Positions 44,501-53,085 of a stretch of 64,000 nucleotides of DNA are shown here, one piece after another. Numbering within the stretch: position 1 is the first letter of the stretch; every line of letters begins with the position of its first letter. The DNA is taken from contig JARACJ010000004.1 of NCBI GenBank assembly GCA_028767165.1, forward strand, positions 353,401 to 417,400, in the 5' to 3' direction. Source of the DNA: Proteobacteria bacterium DTSAM18. Lineage in GTDB: Bacteria > Myxococcota_A > UBA796 > GCA-2862545. Made by a program: the position numbers and the translations under genes. The notes under the pieces are model-generated. The model saw only the letters and a program-made list of their open reading frames with translations, made no database searches and was not told the DNA's origin.

Positions 44501-44689
44501 CTATGGCTGGGCGTGCGTGGCGCACTGGGCACGGGTTGAGGTCAGGCCATGGATGGCGCAATTGCCCCAGTCGGTGTCGAGCCCCGTGTCTGCGGCTGTG
44601 TCCTGGGTCCAGAGGCCCCACGCTATCAGCGCAACGACGGCTGGCAGCAACACTGGCCGCCTGCCATCACAGGTTGGGCGGTTGGGCAT
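44501..44689 (-). CDS. Small exported or membrane protein, 62 aa
   Basis: A short gene supported by AAGGAG 8 nt before its ATG and by a clear hydrophobic helix (VLLPAVVALIAWGLW, residues ~12-26) followed by a DTAADTGLDTD segment like the stalks of the lipoproteins here. Two cysteines lie in the tail (NCAIHGL, QCATHAQP). It ends 9 bp upstream of the RCC1-like lipoprotein start, so the two probably form an operon. Function unknown; a frame extending upstream past the ATG has no support. Confidence 0.5.
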   Translation of the reverse strand: MPNRPTCDGRRPVLLPAVVALIAWGLWTQDTAADTGLDTDWGNCAIHGLTSTRAQCATHAQP

Positions 44690-44814
44690 GGGACACACTC
44701 CTTTCCCCAGTGAAACACATGCCGGCTCGAGCCTGCAAAGGAACCCAGCCTGAAGTGGACGATCTCTGTACCAGGACGGGCCTCGCTCGGATCGCGGCAC
44801 CTCGATGCAACAAC

Positions 44815-44844
44815 GGCCCCGAACGCACCTTGGCGTTCGGGGCC
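44815..44844 (-). terminator. Terminator after the Cys-rich lipoprotein array
   Basis: GGCCCCGAACGC / GCGTTCGGGGCC, a 12-bp perfect stem with a 6-nt loop, 26 bp beyond the stop of the last array gene and followed on the minus strand by GTTGTTGC. Confidence 0.8.
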
Positions 44845-44870
44845 TATCCGATGCACACGGGCCTTCGGCC

Positions 44871-45374
44871 CTACTCGTCGGGCCGGCAGGGCCCCTTGTG
44901 GGCGTAGCGCTGGGCCGGACAGGAGCTGGAGGCGGTGAACGACACGCCCTCGCAGTCGCAGAAGCCTCTCATGTCACGGGTGCAGGCCCGCAGCTTGGAC
45001 ACGCAGGTGCCGGGGTTCTCGTCGTCGCAGCCCTCACCCTCGCAGATGCCCGAGCCGCAGTCGTCGTGGGACAGGCAGATCTCGCCGTCCGCGAGCTTGC
45101 CCTCCTCGTAGGCGCCCTCGGTGATCTCCTCCTGGTGTCCGGCCTCGGCGACCTTGTTCTCCTTGTGCTCGCCTTCGTGGCCCTCGTGCTCTTCATGGGC
45201 GTCGTGCTCCGACGCCGCCTTCTCACCGGCGGCCTGGTCGGCCTCCGGGCCGTCCTGCTCGACATCGGCCGCCATCTCGGGGGCGTCCTGGGGCGGCTCG
45301 TCTTGCGCTGGCTTGTTGCCGCCGCAGGCGAAAAGAAGCCCGAGGGCGACAGCGATGGTTGCGATCCTGGTCAT
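44871..45374 (-). CDS. Cys-rich Kazal-like lipoprotein, array member 4
   Basis: 167-aa lipoprotein (lipobox LFAC, Cys17). A linker rich in Glu, His and Ala (residues ~25-85, with HDAHEEHEGHEGEH) joins the anchor to a Cys-rich domain: GEICLSHDDCGSGICEGEGC, then CVSKLRACTRD, then FCDCEGVSF and SSCPAQRYAHKGPC. It is the most divergent of four tandem paralogs. The last part follows a Kazal-like spacing. The His-rich linker could bind metal (inference). Last gene before a strong terminator. Confidence 0.85.
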   Translation of the reverse strand: MTRIATIAVALGLLFACGGNKPAQDEPPQDAPEMAADVEQDGPEADQAAGEKAASEHDAHEEHEGHEGEHKENKVAEAGHQEEITEGAYEEGKLADGEICLSHDDCGSGICEGEGCDDENPGTCVSKLRACTRDMRGFCDCEGVSFTASSSCPAQRYAHKGPCRPDE

Positions 45375-45404
45375 GGGACCTCCGTTGGCGTCACGGGCGT
45401 ACCA

Positions 45405-45908
45405 TCACTCCGCGACTTCTTCCTCACATGCGCCGCGGCGCTCGAATCGTCGGTTCGGGCAGGTCCCGGAGGCCTGGAAGGTCTCCCCGTCGCAGCCGCA
45501 GTAGGGCCGCAGGTCGCGGGTACACGGACGCATCTTCGGCATGCAGGTGCCGGGGTTGGCCTCGTCGCAGCCCTCGCCCTCGCACACGCCGGAGGCGCAG
45601 TCGTCGGCCGACAGGCACGTCTCGCCGTCGGCGAGCTTGCCGTCTTCGGCAGCTTGGTCGAGGTGGGCGCCCTCGGCGTGGCCCTCACCGTGGGCGGCGT
45701 CGTGGGCCTCGCCTTCCTTGTGGTCCTCGTGGCCCTCGTGGTCCTTGGGCTTCACGGCGGCCTGGCCGGGATCGGCGCCGTCCTCTTCGGCCTGTTCGAC
45801 CTCGGCGGCGACCTCCCGCGGGTTGGCGGGCTCCTCGTCTGCGGGCTTGTTGCTGCCGCAGGCGAAGAGCAGTGCGATGCTCGCGGCGATGATGCTGGTC
45901 TTGATCAT
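45405..45908 (-). CDS. Cys-rich Kazal-like lipoprotein, array member 3
   Basis: 167-aa paralog of its neighbours; lipobox LFAC (Cys17), an acidic/His-rich linker (DHEGHEDHKEGEAHDAAHGE, residues ~56-75) and the same Cys-rich domain: GETCLSADDCASGVCEGEGC, GTCMPKMRPC, YCGCDGETFQASGTCPNRR. YCGCDG-T-F...C...C resembles the C-terminal half of a Kazal protease-inhibitor domain. 30 nt separate it from the next gene. Function unknown; inhibitor or binding role is inference. Confidence 0.87.
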   Translation of the reverse strand: MIKTSIIAASIALLFACGSNKPADEEPANPREVAAEVEQAEEDGADPGQAAVKPKDHEGHEDHKEGEAHDAAHGEGHAEGAHLDQAAEDGKLADGETCLSADDCASGVCEGEGCDEANPGTCMPKMRPCTRDLRPYCGCDGETFQASGTCPNRRFERRGACEEEVAE

Positions 45909-45938
45909 GGGACCTCCAGTGGCGTCACGAGCGTACCA

Positions 45939-46424
45939 TCACTCCGCGACCTCTTCCTCGCATGCACCGAGGCGCTCGTATCGCTGGTTCGGGCAGGTAC
46001 CGGAGGCCTCGAAGGTCTCACCGTCGCAGCCGCAGTAGGGGCGCAGGTCGGCGGTGCAGGGACGCATGCGGGACATGCAGGTGCCCATGGCGTCGTCGCC
46101 ACAGCCCTGGCCCTCGCAGATGTCGGACCTGCAGTCCGAGTTCGCGTTGCAGGACTCGCCGTTGGCCTTGCCGTCGGGGTTGATGATGTCCCCGACCTCT
46201 TCGACGGCGCCTTCGACGGCCCCTCCGACGGCCTTGGCGGCGTCACCGACGGCTTCGCCGGCGGACTGGGCTGCATCTCCGAGGGCCTCGCCGGCGTCCT
46301 CGGCGTGCTCCTCGGCTTGCTCTGCATTCTCCGCCACGTCGGGATCATCGGCGGGCTTGGGCTCCTTCGGCCCACAGGCGAAGGCAGTGGCCAGGGCGGC
46401 GGCCAGGATGGTGAGTCGAATCAC
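45939..46424 (-). CDS. Cys-rich Kazal-like lipoprotein, array member 2
   Basis: 161-aa paralog; lipobox AFAC (Cys17). Its linker differs from the others: Ala/Gly/Glu-rich heptad-like units (GEALGDAAQSAGEAVGDAAK) suggest a helix or coiled coil in place of the His-rich stretch. The Cys-rich domain (SCNANSDCRSDICEGQGCGD, then YCGCDGETFEASGTCPNQR) is nearly the same as in member 3, including the final GACEEEVAE. Its ATG overlaps the stop of member 1 by 4 nt (ATGA), so the two are translationally coupled. Confidence 0.87.
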   Translation of the reverse strand: MIRLTILAAALATAFACGPKEPKPADDPDVAENAEQAEEHAEDAGEALGDAAQSAGEAVGDAAKAVGGAVEGAVEEVGDIINPDGKANGESCNANSDCRSDICEGQGCGDDAMGTCMSRMRPCTADLRPYCGCDGETFEASGTCPNQRYERLGACEEEVAE

Positions 46425-46843
46425 GGGACCTCCTCAGAAGGGGGGAGCTCCTCGGGCTGCTCGGGGTCGTTGTCGGCCCCGGGATCCCATGCGGGCTCCG
46501 GTTCCAGGCGCTCGGGCTCGGACGGCTTGTCCGCGTCGCAGGCGCCTCTCTTGTCGAACCGCCGGCCAGGGCAGGAGCCGCTGGCCTGGAAGGTCCGACC
46601 GTCGCAGCCGCAGTAGTCGGCCACGTCCATGGTGCAGACCCGCTCGGCCGAGATGCAGATGCCCGGAAGGTCGTCGGTACAACCCTGACCCTCGCACACC
46701 CCCGACGCGCACTGGTCGCCGGTGAGGCACGCGGCGCCGTCCTGCAGTCCGGACGCATCCGACGTCACCACCTGTTCGGGGGCGGGGATCGGTTCGGTCT
46801 TTCCGCAGGCACACAGGGCGAGGGTGAGCAGCAGCAGTCGCAT
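46421..46843 (-). CDS. Cys-rich Kazal-like lipoprotein, array member 1
   Basis: 140-aa paralog, first of the array; lipobox LCAC (Cys13). It has almost no linker: the Cys-rich domain starts by residue ~35 (AACLTGDQCASGVCEGQGC, YCGCDGRTFQASGSCPGRR) and is followed by a Pro/Glu-rich C-terminal tail that the others lack. So domain and linker have swapped sides relative to members 2-4. It lies 120 bp downstream of the HelD gene on the same strand. Confidence 0.85.
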   Translation of the reverse strand: MRLLLLTLALCACGKTEPIPAPEQVVTSDASGLQDGAACLTGDQCASGVCEGQGCTDDLPGICISAERVCTMDVADYCGCDGRTFQASGSCPGRRFDKRGACDADKPSEPERLEPEPAWDPGADNDPEQPEELPPSEEVP

Positions 46844-46963
46844 CGTCAGCTCCGGCCTCCCCCGAAGTGGGAGAGGCAGACGGGTTCAAGGTGCAGATGC
46901 GGGATGGGGCGAGGGGAGCGATATGCGGATGTTTGCTATCGAAGCCGGAGATCGCGCCGTACG

Positions 46964-49069
46964 CTACGCCTCGTGCTGCCCCTGGCCCTCTTCGAGGGCT
47001 CCCCGGATGATCGGCGAGAGCGTGCCGACGTGCACCATCCACAGCTGGTGGATGGCCCGTGTAGCCGCGACGTGGAGCATCCGGCGGGCGGCGGGCGTGT
47101 CCGGGAAGTGACCGGCGTTGGGCTCGATGAGGATGACGTAGTCGAACTCCAGGCCCTTGACGTGCTCCACCTCGACGATGTCGATGCCCGGGGTGAAGCT
47201 GAACTCCTCGCCGATGACCCGCCGCACGCTCGGCACGTTCGCCCGGCGCAGGCCCTGGTAGTACATCTCGCTGGTGGCGATGTCGGGGCTGACGAGGGCG
47301 ACGTTGGCGCTCGGCTCGTTGCGGAGCACCTCCTCGAGGGTGTCGGCGAGGAAGCCCACCACGGCGCCGGCGTCGGTGAAGCTGAAGACCTCCACCGGCG
47401 GGCCGTCGCGGACGGTCATCGGAGGCGTCTTGTCCTCCCGCAGATCGCCGAGGAGGTCGAGCGCGAAGCTGACGATCTGGTGGGAGCTTCGGTAGGCCAC
47501 CTGCAGGGTCTGCACGGCGGTGCCCTGCACGCCGAGCCAGTCGAAGAAGCCGGCCCAGGAGGTGAAGCCGGCGTCCTTCATGACGTGCTGCTGGGTGTCG
47601 CCGGCGAGGGTGATGGACTGGTTCTGATCGAGGCAGTCGATGATGACGCGGACCTCGATGGGGGAGAAGTCCTGCACCTCGTCGATGACGACGTGCTTGT
47701 AGCGCAGCGGCCGCTTGCCCTGGAACCGCAGGGGGCCCACGCGAAGCTGCCAGGCCCGCAGGAGCAGCGCGTCGTCTTCCCGATCGAGCTCGGGCATGTC
47801 GACCTGTTCGCCGCTCTCCTTTCGGTCGAGCCACATCAGCAGCTCTTCGTGGCGGTCGCGGCCGTCCTGGGTGACGCGCTCGATCTCGGCATCGGTGAAG
47901 GCGCCCGGGGCGTACTTGTCGATGGCCTTCTTCAGCACGTCCGGCTGGGTGAGGACGGAGGCCCAGTCGTCGATCGCCTGATCCATGGTGGCGGGGCCGT
48001 CGACGAGCTGCTGCTGATCCTCCAGCGCCATCATGATGGCGGGGTGGATCTTCATGCGGTGCACGATCTCCGGGGTGGAGGTGCGGTACCGCTTGGGCAG
48101 GATGGGGAAGTGCCGACGCCGCTGCTCCCGGGCCCACTCGGGGAAGGTGTGGGGCTTGACCCGGCCGATGCCGAGGGCGGGCAGCACGTGGCTGACGTAG
48201 TCGCGGAGGGCCTTGGAGAACACCAGGAACAGGGTCTGGGCCGAGTTGAGGCGCTCGTCGTCGTAGGACAGGTAGGCGATGCGGTGCAGGGCCACGGTGG
48301 TCTTGCCGGAGCCGGCGGTGCCGCGGATCACCAGGAAGCCCTTGTTGGGCCGGGTGATGAGCTCGAACTGGTCGGGGTCGATGAGGCCCGCGATGTCGGG
48401 CAGGTGCTTGTCGGTGCGGTGGTGCCGTCCCTTGCGACCCATGTGGGCCCGCTGGCCGCCGGTCATCTTGTGCAGCTGGGCCTGGGACGCCCCCTGGCCG
48501 CCGGCGAGCTTGGGCTGGTGGCGCTGCACCTCGTGCCAGCCGCCGTCGTCGTGGACGTAGCTGCCCTCGGGGGCGTCGATGCGCTGCAGCTCGCCCCGGC
48601 GGATGGTGACGGTGCGGCGGGCGAGCACGGTGCCCTCGACCTCGCGGCCGCCGAAGTCCTCCTCGTACTCCTCGCCCTGCTGGTAGGAGTAGAAGATCCG
48701 GCTGATGGGGGCGTTGCGCCAGTCGACCACGCGGATGCCCTTGTCGACCCGGGTGGCCTTGCCGAGGCACAGATCGCGGGTCTTGCCGTTCTCTTCGAGC
48801 TTGAGGTGCGCGAAGTAGGGGGAGTCCGGGTCGATCGTGGGCTTGTCGCGGCTGGCCCGCAGCTGCTGCAGCAGCGCGTACTGGTGATCGTACTGGGCCA
48901 TGATGGCGGCCTTGTCCTCCGCCTTGGCGTCGGCGAGCTCCTCGCGCAGGCGCACGAGCTCGGCCACCAGCTCCTTCTCGGACGGCGGCACCTCGTAGGG
49001 GTTCTCCTCGAGATACCGGGCGACCTGCGCCAGGAGCGCCTTTTCGTCTGCGATGATGGAATCCTGCAC
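46964..49069 (-). CDS. HelD-like UvrD-family helicase/ATPase
   Basis: 701-aa superfamily I ATPase. A helical N-terminal part with coiled-coil character (~15-85) precedes the ATPase core: GTAGSGKTTVALHRIAYLSY (~250-269) is the HelD-type Walker A block, VVIDEVQDFSP is Walker B, and motifs around AGDTQQHVM and QVAYRSSHQIV follow. HelD proteins remove RNA polymerase from DNA and recycle it (family knowledge). Start is GTG with GGGGAG upstream; the longer open frame reaches into the divergent glyoxalase gene and was rejected. Whether it acts on RNA polymerase or as a DNA helicase cannot be decided here. Confidence 0.9.
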   Translation of the reverse strand: MQDSIIADEKALLAQVARYLEENPYEVPPSEKELVAELVRLREELADAKAEDKAAIMAQYDHQYALLQQLRASRDKPTIDPDSPYFAHLKLEENGKTRDLCLGKATRVDKGIRVVDWRNAPISRIFYSYQQGEEYEEDFGGREVEGTVLARRTVTIRRGELQRIDAPEGSYVHDDGGWHEVQRHQPKLAGGQGASQAQLHKMTGGQRAHMGRKGRHHRTDKHLPDIAGLIDPDQFELITRPNKGFLVIRGTAGSGKTTVALHRIAYLSYDDERLNSAQTLFLVFSKALRDYVSHVLPALGIGRVKPHTFPEWAREQRRRHFPILPKRYRTSTPEIVHRMKIHPAIMMALEDQQQLVDGPATMDQAIDDWASVLTQPDVLKKAIDKYAPGAFTDAEIERVTQDGRDRHEELLMWLDRKESGEQVDMPELDREDDALLLRAWQLRVGPLRFQGKRPLRYKHVVIDEVQDFSPIEVRVIIDCLDQNQSITLAGDTQQHVMKDAGFTSWAGFFDWLGVQGTAVQTLQVAYRSSHQIVSFALDLLGDLREDKTPPMTVRDGPPVEVFSFTDAGAVVGFLADTLEEVLRNEPSANVALVSPDIATSEMYYQGLRRANVPSVRRVIGEEFSFTPGIDIVEVEHVKGLEFDYVILIEPNAGHFPDTPAARRMLHVAATRAIHQLWMVHVGTLSPIIRGALEEGQGQHEA

Positions 49070-49139
49070 GACTACTCCCCGAAAGTACGCCGGGCTAACC
49101 TGATGGTGCAGAGCGGGACAACACAAGGGTGGAGGCGAG

Positions 49140-50021
49140 ATGACGCATGTGGTGACGGCCCCGATGCCGGTGATCGAGGTCTGTGGTGGGCGCCTGGAGC
49201 TGTACCGCCTGCCGGCGGCCACCGACAACCTCGTGTGGGTGCTGGTGGATCGGGCGAATTGCGCCGCCCTTGTGGTGGATGGTCCGGACGCCGAGACCCT
49301 CGTGCCGTTCCTCGAGGCACAGGGCCTGAAGCTGACCCACCTGCTCAACACCCACACCCACCCCGACCACATCGGCATCAACAACGACCTGAAGCGCCGC
49401 GGCATGCTCGACGGGGTGCAGGTGGTGGGCTGCCGGTCCACCTCCGCGTTCGTCCCGGGCATCACCACCTTCGTCGGCGAGGGCGACGAGGTGGTGTTCG
49501 GCGGCGTCACCGGCCGGGTGATGCGCACCGACGGCCACATCGACGGCCACATCTGCTTCCTGTTCGGCGACGTGCTGTTCTGCGGCGACACCCTGTTCAC
49601 CGGCGGCTGCGGCTACCTGTTCGATGGACCGCCCCAGGCCATGTTCGACAGCCTGATGCGCCTGGCGGGCCTGCCCGGCGAGACCCTTGTGTGCTGCGCC
49701 CACGAGTACACCGAGGACAACCTGCACTTCGCCTGGCACGTCGAGCCGTCGAACGAGGCCCTGCAGGCGCGCATCCGCCGGGTGTGGGAGGTGCGTGGCG
49801 CGGGAGGCTGCACGGTGCCCTCCCGGCTCGAGGAGGAGCGGGCCACCAACCCCTTCCTGCGTCCCGGCAGCATCGAGCTGGTCAAGCGGGTGCGGGTCGG
49901 CATGCCCGAGGCGGATCTGACGACCTGGGCCGGTGTCTTCGCCGCCACCCGCGCGCTGAAGGACCGCAGGGACCACCGCAAGGTGCCGGTGGAGCAGATG
50001 CTGCAGGCCTTCGCGGACTGA
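49140..50021 (+). CDS. gloB: Hydroxyacylglutathione hydrolase (glyoxalase II)
   Basis: 293-aa metallo-beta-lactamase-fold enzyme splitting S-lactoylglutathione in methylglyoxal detoxification. THTHPDHIG (His72, His74, Asp76, His77) binds two metals; HIDGHICFLFGDVLFCGDTL carries further ligands; CCAHEYTEDNLHFA and the C-terminal ERATNPFLR are glyoxalase II hallmarks. It is ~35 residues longer than the usual 250-260. GGAGG precedes the ATG. Divergent from the HelD gene with 70 bp between. A hairpin terminator follows. Confidence 0.94.
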   Translation: MTHVVTAPMPVIEVCGGRLELYRLPAATDNLVWVLVDRANCAALVVDGPDAETLVPFLEAQGLKLTHLLNTHTHPDHIGINNDLKRRGMLDGVQVVGCRSTSAFVPGITTFVGEGDEVVFGGVTGRVMRTDGHIDGHICFLFGDVLFCGDTLFTGGCGYLFDGPPQAMFDSLMRLAGLPGETLVCCAHEYTEDNLHFAWHVEPSNEALQARIRRVWEVRGAGGCTVPSRLEEERATNPFLRPGSIELVKRVRVGMPEADLTTWAGVFAATRALKDRRDHRKVPVEQMLQAFAD

Positions 50022-50034
50022 GCGGAACGTGCTC

Positions 50035-50049
50035 CCTGCATGGTGCAGG
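50035..50049 (+). terminator. Terminator hairpin after gloB
   Basis: CCTGCA-TGG-TGCAGG, a 6-bp perfect stem 14 bp after the stop codon, followed by TTGTCATT. A second hairpin (CGGCTGG/CCAGCCG, 50074-50094) lies 25 bp further. Confidence 0.5.
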
Positions 50050-50193
50050 TTGTCATTGGACGATGGACGAAGACGGCTGGAGGGGATCCAGCCGCCATGC
50101 CTTGAAGGCCGCTGCCTGTGATCCGATCGGGTACCCGGACCCGCGAGGCCTGCGGTAGCATCTGCGCGGACTGCATCGAGGAGTCACTGCCAC

Positions 50194-51180
50194 ATGCACG
50201 GCACACGCGCAGCATGGAGCCTTTTCCTGGGTTGGACGCTCTCCGCGTCGGCCTTCGCAGACCCCCTGGACGGCGGCCACACGCTGGTGTGCGACCTGCC
50301 CGCCTCCGTCAAGGCCGATGGCCCGGGGCAATTCCTGCTTCCCGGCGGGGAGCCGGAGCCGGTGGCGATCGCGTCCGGACGCTTCGAGGTGCGGGTGCCC
50401 GGTGCGTCGGGCGAGGGCTGGGTCATCCACAAGAGCGGCCGGTCCTACAAGGTCACCTGGATGAGCCGGGCCGACGAGGTCCGCTGCGAGGACTTCGACG
50501 AGGCCGGTCGGGCCATGTGGCTGTCGGGCCAGGTGGTGCTCGACGCCCAGGATCCCCGGGAGCTCGAGCTGCAGCTGTGTGGTGCCACGGCACCGGTCTC
50601 CGCCGCATCTCCCACCTTCGACCTGTGGGTACCCGCGGCGTCCGAGCTGTGCAGGCCGTCGCTGATGGACACCCAGACCGGCGAGCGCACCCGGCTCGCG
50701 GGGCTGCCCCGTGGTCTCAAGGGCGAACGGGCCAAGGGCATCGAGCTGCGCTCCACCGCCAATGCCGTCATGACCGGCGCCCAGCTCGACCTGGCGCCGC
50801 TGCCCGCCGGCGAGGTGCTGCAGGAGCGGGCTGATCGGGTGCTCACGCTGTGGTCCGAGCGGGAGGCGATCTTCGGAAACCTCACGGCCATCGTGGCGCG
50901 GCGTGCGGAGGACCAGAAGCTCGATGCACGGGGTGCCTACCGACACCTGAAGCTGTCGAAGCTCGTGGCCATGACCCAGGAGGTCCTCGAGATGGACGCC
51001 GTGCGACCTGGGGATCTGTCACGAAAGCAGGTGCGGATCCTCGAGTCCTACCTGATCCGCGTGGACCGCAAGGACGCGGTCACCCAGCTGCAGACCCTCC
51101 GGCGCACCATGAAGGCGCAGCCGGAGAAGGTCTCCATCGGCCGCCGCAACGGCAGTGTGCGGGCCTGGGTGGGCGGCTGA
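50194..51180 (+). CDS. Secreted protein of unknown function
   Basis: 328-aa protein with a signal peptide (WSLFLGWTLSASAFAD, cleavage near residue 22). Residues ~25-195 are predicted beta-rich with four Cys; ~215-320 are helical and basic (for example VARRAEDQKLDARGAYRHLK). ATG preceded by GAGGAG. No recognisable domain. It stands alone between glyoxalase II and the converging DUF2330 gene; an imperfect hairpin (51192-51222) lies between the stops. Confidence 0.72.
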   Translation: MHGTRAAWSLFLGWTLSASAFADPLDGGHTLVCDLPASVKADGPGQFLLPGGEPEPVAIASGRFEVRVPGASGEGWVIHKSGRSYKVTWMSRADEVRCEDFDEAGRAMWLSGQVVLDAQDPRELELQLCGATAPVSAASPTFDLWVPAASELCRPSLMDTQTGERTRLAGLPRGLKGERAKGIELRSTANAVMTGAQLDLAPLPAGEVLQERADRVLTLWSEREAIFGNLTAIVARRAEDQKLDARGAYRHLKLSKLVAMTQEVLEMDAVRPGDLSRKQVRILESYLIRVDRKDAVTQLQTLRRTMKAQPEKVSIGRRNGSVRAWVGG

Positions 51181-51232
51181 GAAAGCGCGGCGAGGGGGTC
51201 CGGAGGTAGCAGGACACCCCTCACCGGCCTCG

Positions 51233-52987
51233 TCAGCGCCGGCGCCGGCCTGCCACCAGCAGGGTGGGCAGGGCCAGGAACCAGGCGCTCCGGGGGGAGG
51301 TGTTGCAGCCGCAGCCGCCGACGTCGGCGCCTGGGGTGAGGGGCTCGCCGACGGATCCGCCGGGACCCTCGGGCAGCTCGCCGCCGTAGCGGGCCGTCAT
51401 GGCCTCGTTGTGGGCCTGCAAGGAGGCGTTGCGGGCCTCGGTGTTGTCCTTGAGCGTGGTGGGCTCGCCCGAGCTGTCGGCGTCTTCGATGGTGAGGGCC
51501 GCCATCATCTCCAGCTCGTCGGTGAACGCGGCGGTGCTGCTGTAGTCCTCGTACATGCGGCTCTCCGGCGGCACGACGATGACGGTGCCGTCGGACAGCC
51601 GGATGTGGCGGGGGGCCTGCCGGGGATCGGGCTGCTCGCCGCAGTCGTAGACGAGCGCCGCCTCCCGGCGGGGATCGACCTCGGTCATGTCACCGTTGAG
51701 GGTGAACATCGGGTCGGTGGTCATCTCGGCGGGCGACATGCTGGAGGTGAGGCGGGTGAGCCAGGCGTGCTGCACCAGCAGCTGCTCGGCGTGCTCGATG
51801 GGGGCCTTGATCTCGTCTTCGAGGGCCTCGATGAGGGCGGCCGGGTCGAAGTCGATGGCGGAGGGGTCGGTGTAGCAGCTGATGCAGTTGTAGAAGGCCG
51901 CCGGATCGACGCCGTCGTCGATGACGTCTGCGGGCATGGGGATGAACCGCTCGAACAGGCCCATCATCTGGGCCGTGCGGGGCCAGCCGCCCCAGCGAAG
52001 GTTGGCGATGAAGGCGTCCGGGTCGGTGAGGTTCACGAGCCCGGAGGTGTCGAGCTCGCCTTCGCGCAGGATGGTGCCCTGCAGCTCGGTGGTGGGGCCC
52101 GCGTAGTCTGTCGCGAAGGCCTGGCCGCCGGCCTCGTTGGCCGCCTGGGTGATCACCTGGTCGTAGTTGGCGCCGCGACCGAGCCAGTCGATGGCGGCCT
52201 CGTTGATGTTCACGTGCAGGTAATTGTCGGGGACCGCGCGGTGGTTCGCCAGCACGTAGGGCTGCAGCCGCATGTCCGGGGTGGCGGCGATGGAGGTGAG
52301 GATCAGCGGGATGGAGGCCGCGTTGCCCTCGTAGGTGAAGCGGATGGGCGTGATGTCGCCGGCGCTGCGGCCGTTCTGCAGCTTCAGGGCCACGAAGAAG
52401 GCGTCCTCGGCCACGTAGGGCGTGAGGACGTCGCCGATGTTGGCGGGCAGATCGAAGGCGTCGTCGGTCTCGGGGTCGCCGTCCGGGTCGGCGAGCCAGG
52501 CGGTGAGCGCTGCGGAGGAGCTGGCCTGCAGGGTGGTCATCTCGAAGGCGCCGATCTGCTCGGTGGCGATGACCTGCACGCCGCCGGAGTCGGCCGAGTC
52601 GGAGCTCTCGGCGCCGTCGAAGGCGATGCCGGAGTCGGAGTAGGGGGGCCTGACCCAGGGCTCGTACTCGCAGTCGCCCTTGGTCTCGACCTTCAGGGCG
52701 AAGGTGGGCCGGGTGGCGGCCTCGAGGCGCTCGAACATGCGGTCGGTGGAGATGTCCGGGTCGGGCAGGGTGGGCACGGGGACGATCCAGGCGAAGTCCT
52801 CGGCGGCACCCTGGTAGAAGATCTGCACGTGGGCCTCGACCGTGCCGGCCTCCTCGTCGATGGCGAAGACGATGCGTTCCTTCGACTGGTCGATGGGCTC
52901 GGAGCTGCAGAAGAAGCCGCCGCAGGCGAGGGCATCTGCGCCGGCCAGCAGGCAGGCGAGGAACAGGGGGGTGCGCAGGCTGGTCAT
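51233..52987 (-). CDS. DUF2330 protein with MYXO-CTERM tail, copy 1
   Basis: 584-aa exported protein. Signal peptide ends at DALACGGFFCSSEPIDQSKE, the DUF2330 N-terminal signature (first residues of the mature chain). The domain continues to ~500 with paired Cys in FYNCISCYTDP. The last 30 residues are GGCGCNTSPRS, a hydrophobic helix and AGRRRR, a MYXO-CTERM-like sorting tail, so the protein should end up processed and anchored at the surface. Paralog of 53280-55064 along its whole length. A structured 81-nt leader precedes it. Function of DUF2330 unknown. Confidence 0.93.
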   Translation of the reverse strand: MTSLRTPLFLACLLAGADALACGGFFCSSEPIDQSKERIVFAIDEEAGTVEAHVQIFYQGAAEDFAWIVPVPTLPDPDISTDRMFERLEAATRPTFALKVETKGDCEYEPWVRPPYSDSGIAFDGAESSDSADSGGVQVIATEQIGAFEMTTLQASSSAALTAWLADPDGDPETDDAFDLPANIGDVLTPYVAEDAFFVALKLQNGRSAGDITPIRFTYEGNAASIPLILTSIAATPDMRLQPYVLANHRAVPDNYLHVNINEAAIDWLGRGANYDQVITQAANEAGGQAFATDYAGPTTELQGTILREGELDTSGLVNLTDPDAFIANLRWGGWPRTAQMMGLFERFIPMPADVIDDGVDPAAFYNCISCYTDPSAIDFDPAALIEALEDEIKAPIEHAEQLLVQHAWLTRLTSSMSPAEMTTDPMFTLNGDMTEVDPRREAALVYDCGEQPDPRQAPRHIRLSDGTVIVVPPESRMYEDYSSTAAFTDELEMMAALTIEDADSSGEPTTLKDNTEARNASLQAHNEAMTARYGGELPEGPGGSVGEPLTPGADVGGCGCNTSPRSAWFLALPTLLVAGRRRR

Positions 52988-53004
52988 CGTGTCTCCCGTG
53001 GGGG

Positions 53005-53085
53005 CTCTTCCTGGCGACCGACCTCGCAGGTGCGAGGTGAGCTGCCGGGCGCCTCGTACCGGACGGAGGCGATCGCCAGGAAGAG
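53005..53085 (-). promoter_or_regulatory. Three-way-junction RNA leader before DUF2330 copy 1
   Basis: In the minus-strand transcript a 13-bp perfect outer stem (53073-53085 with 53005-53017, CTCTTCCTGGCGA and its complement) encloses two hairpins: 53050-53071 (CGCCTC/GAGGCG, 10-nt loop) and 53021-53038 (ACCTCGCA/TGCGAGGT). The closed structure ends 8 nt before the GGGAG ribosome binding site (52993-52997) and 17 nt before the ATG. It resembles no riboswitch family I can name. Could be a cis-regulatory RNA or a protein-binding element. Confidence 0.5.
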
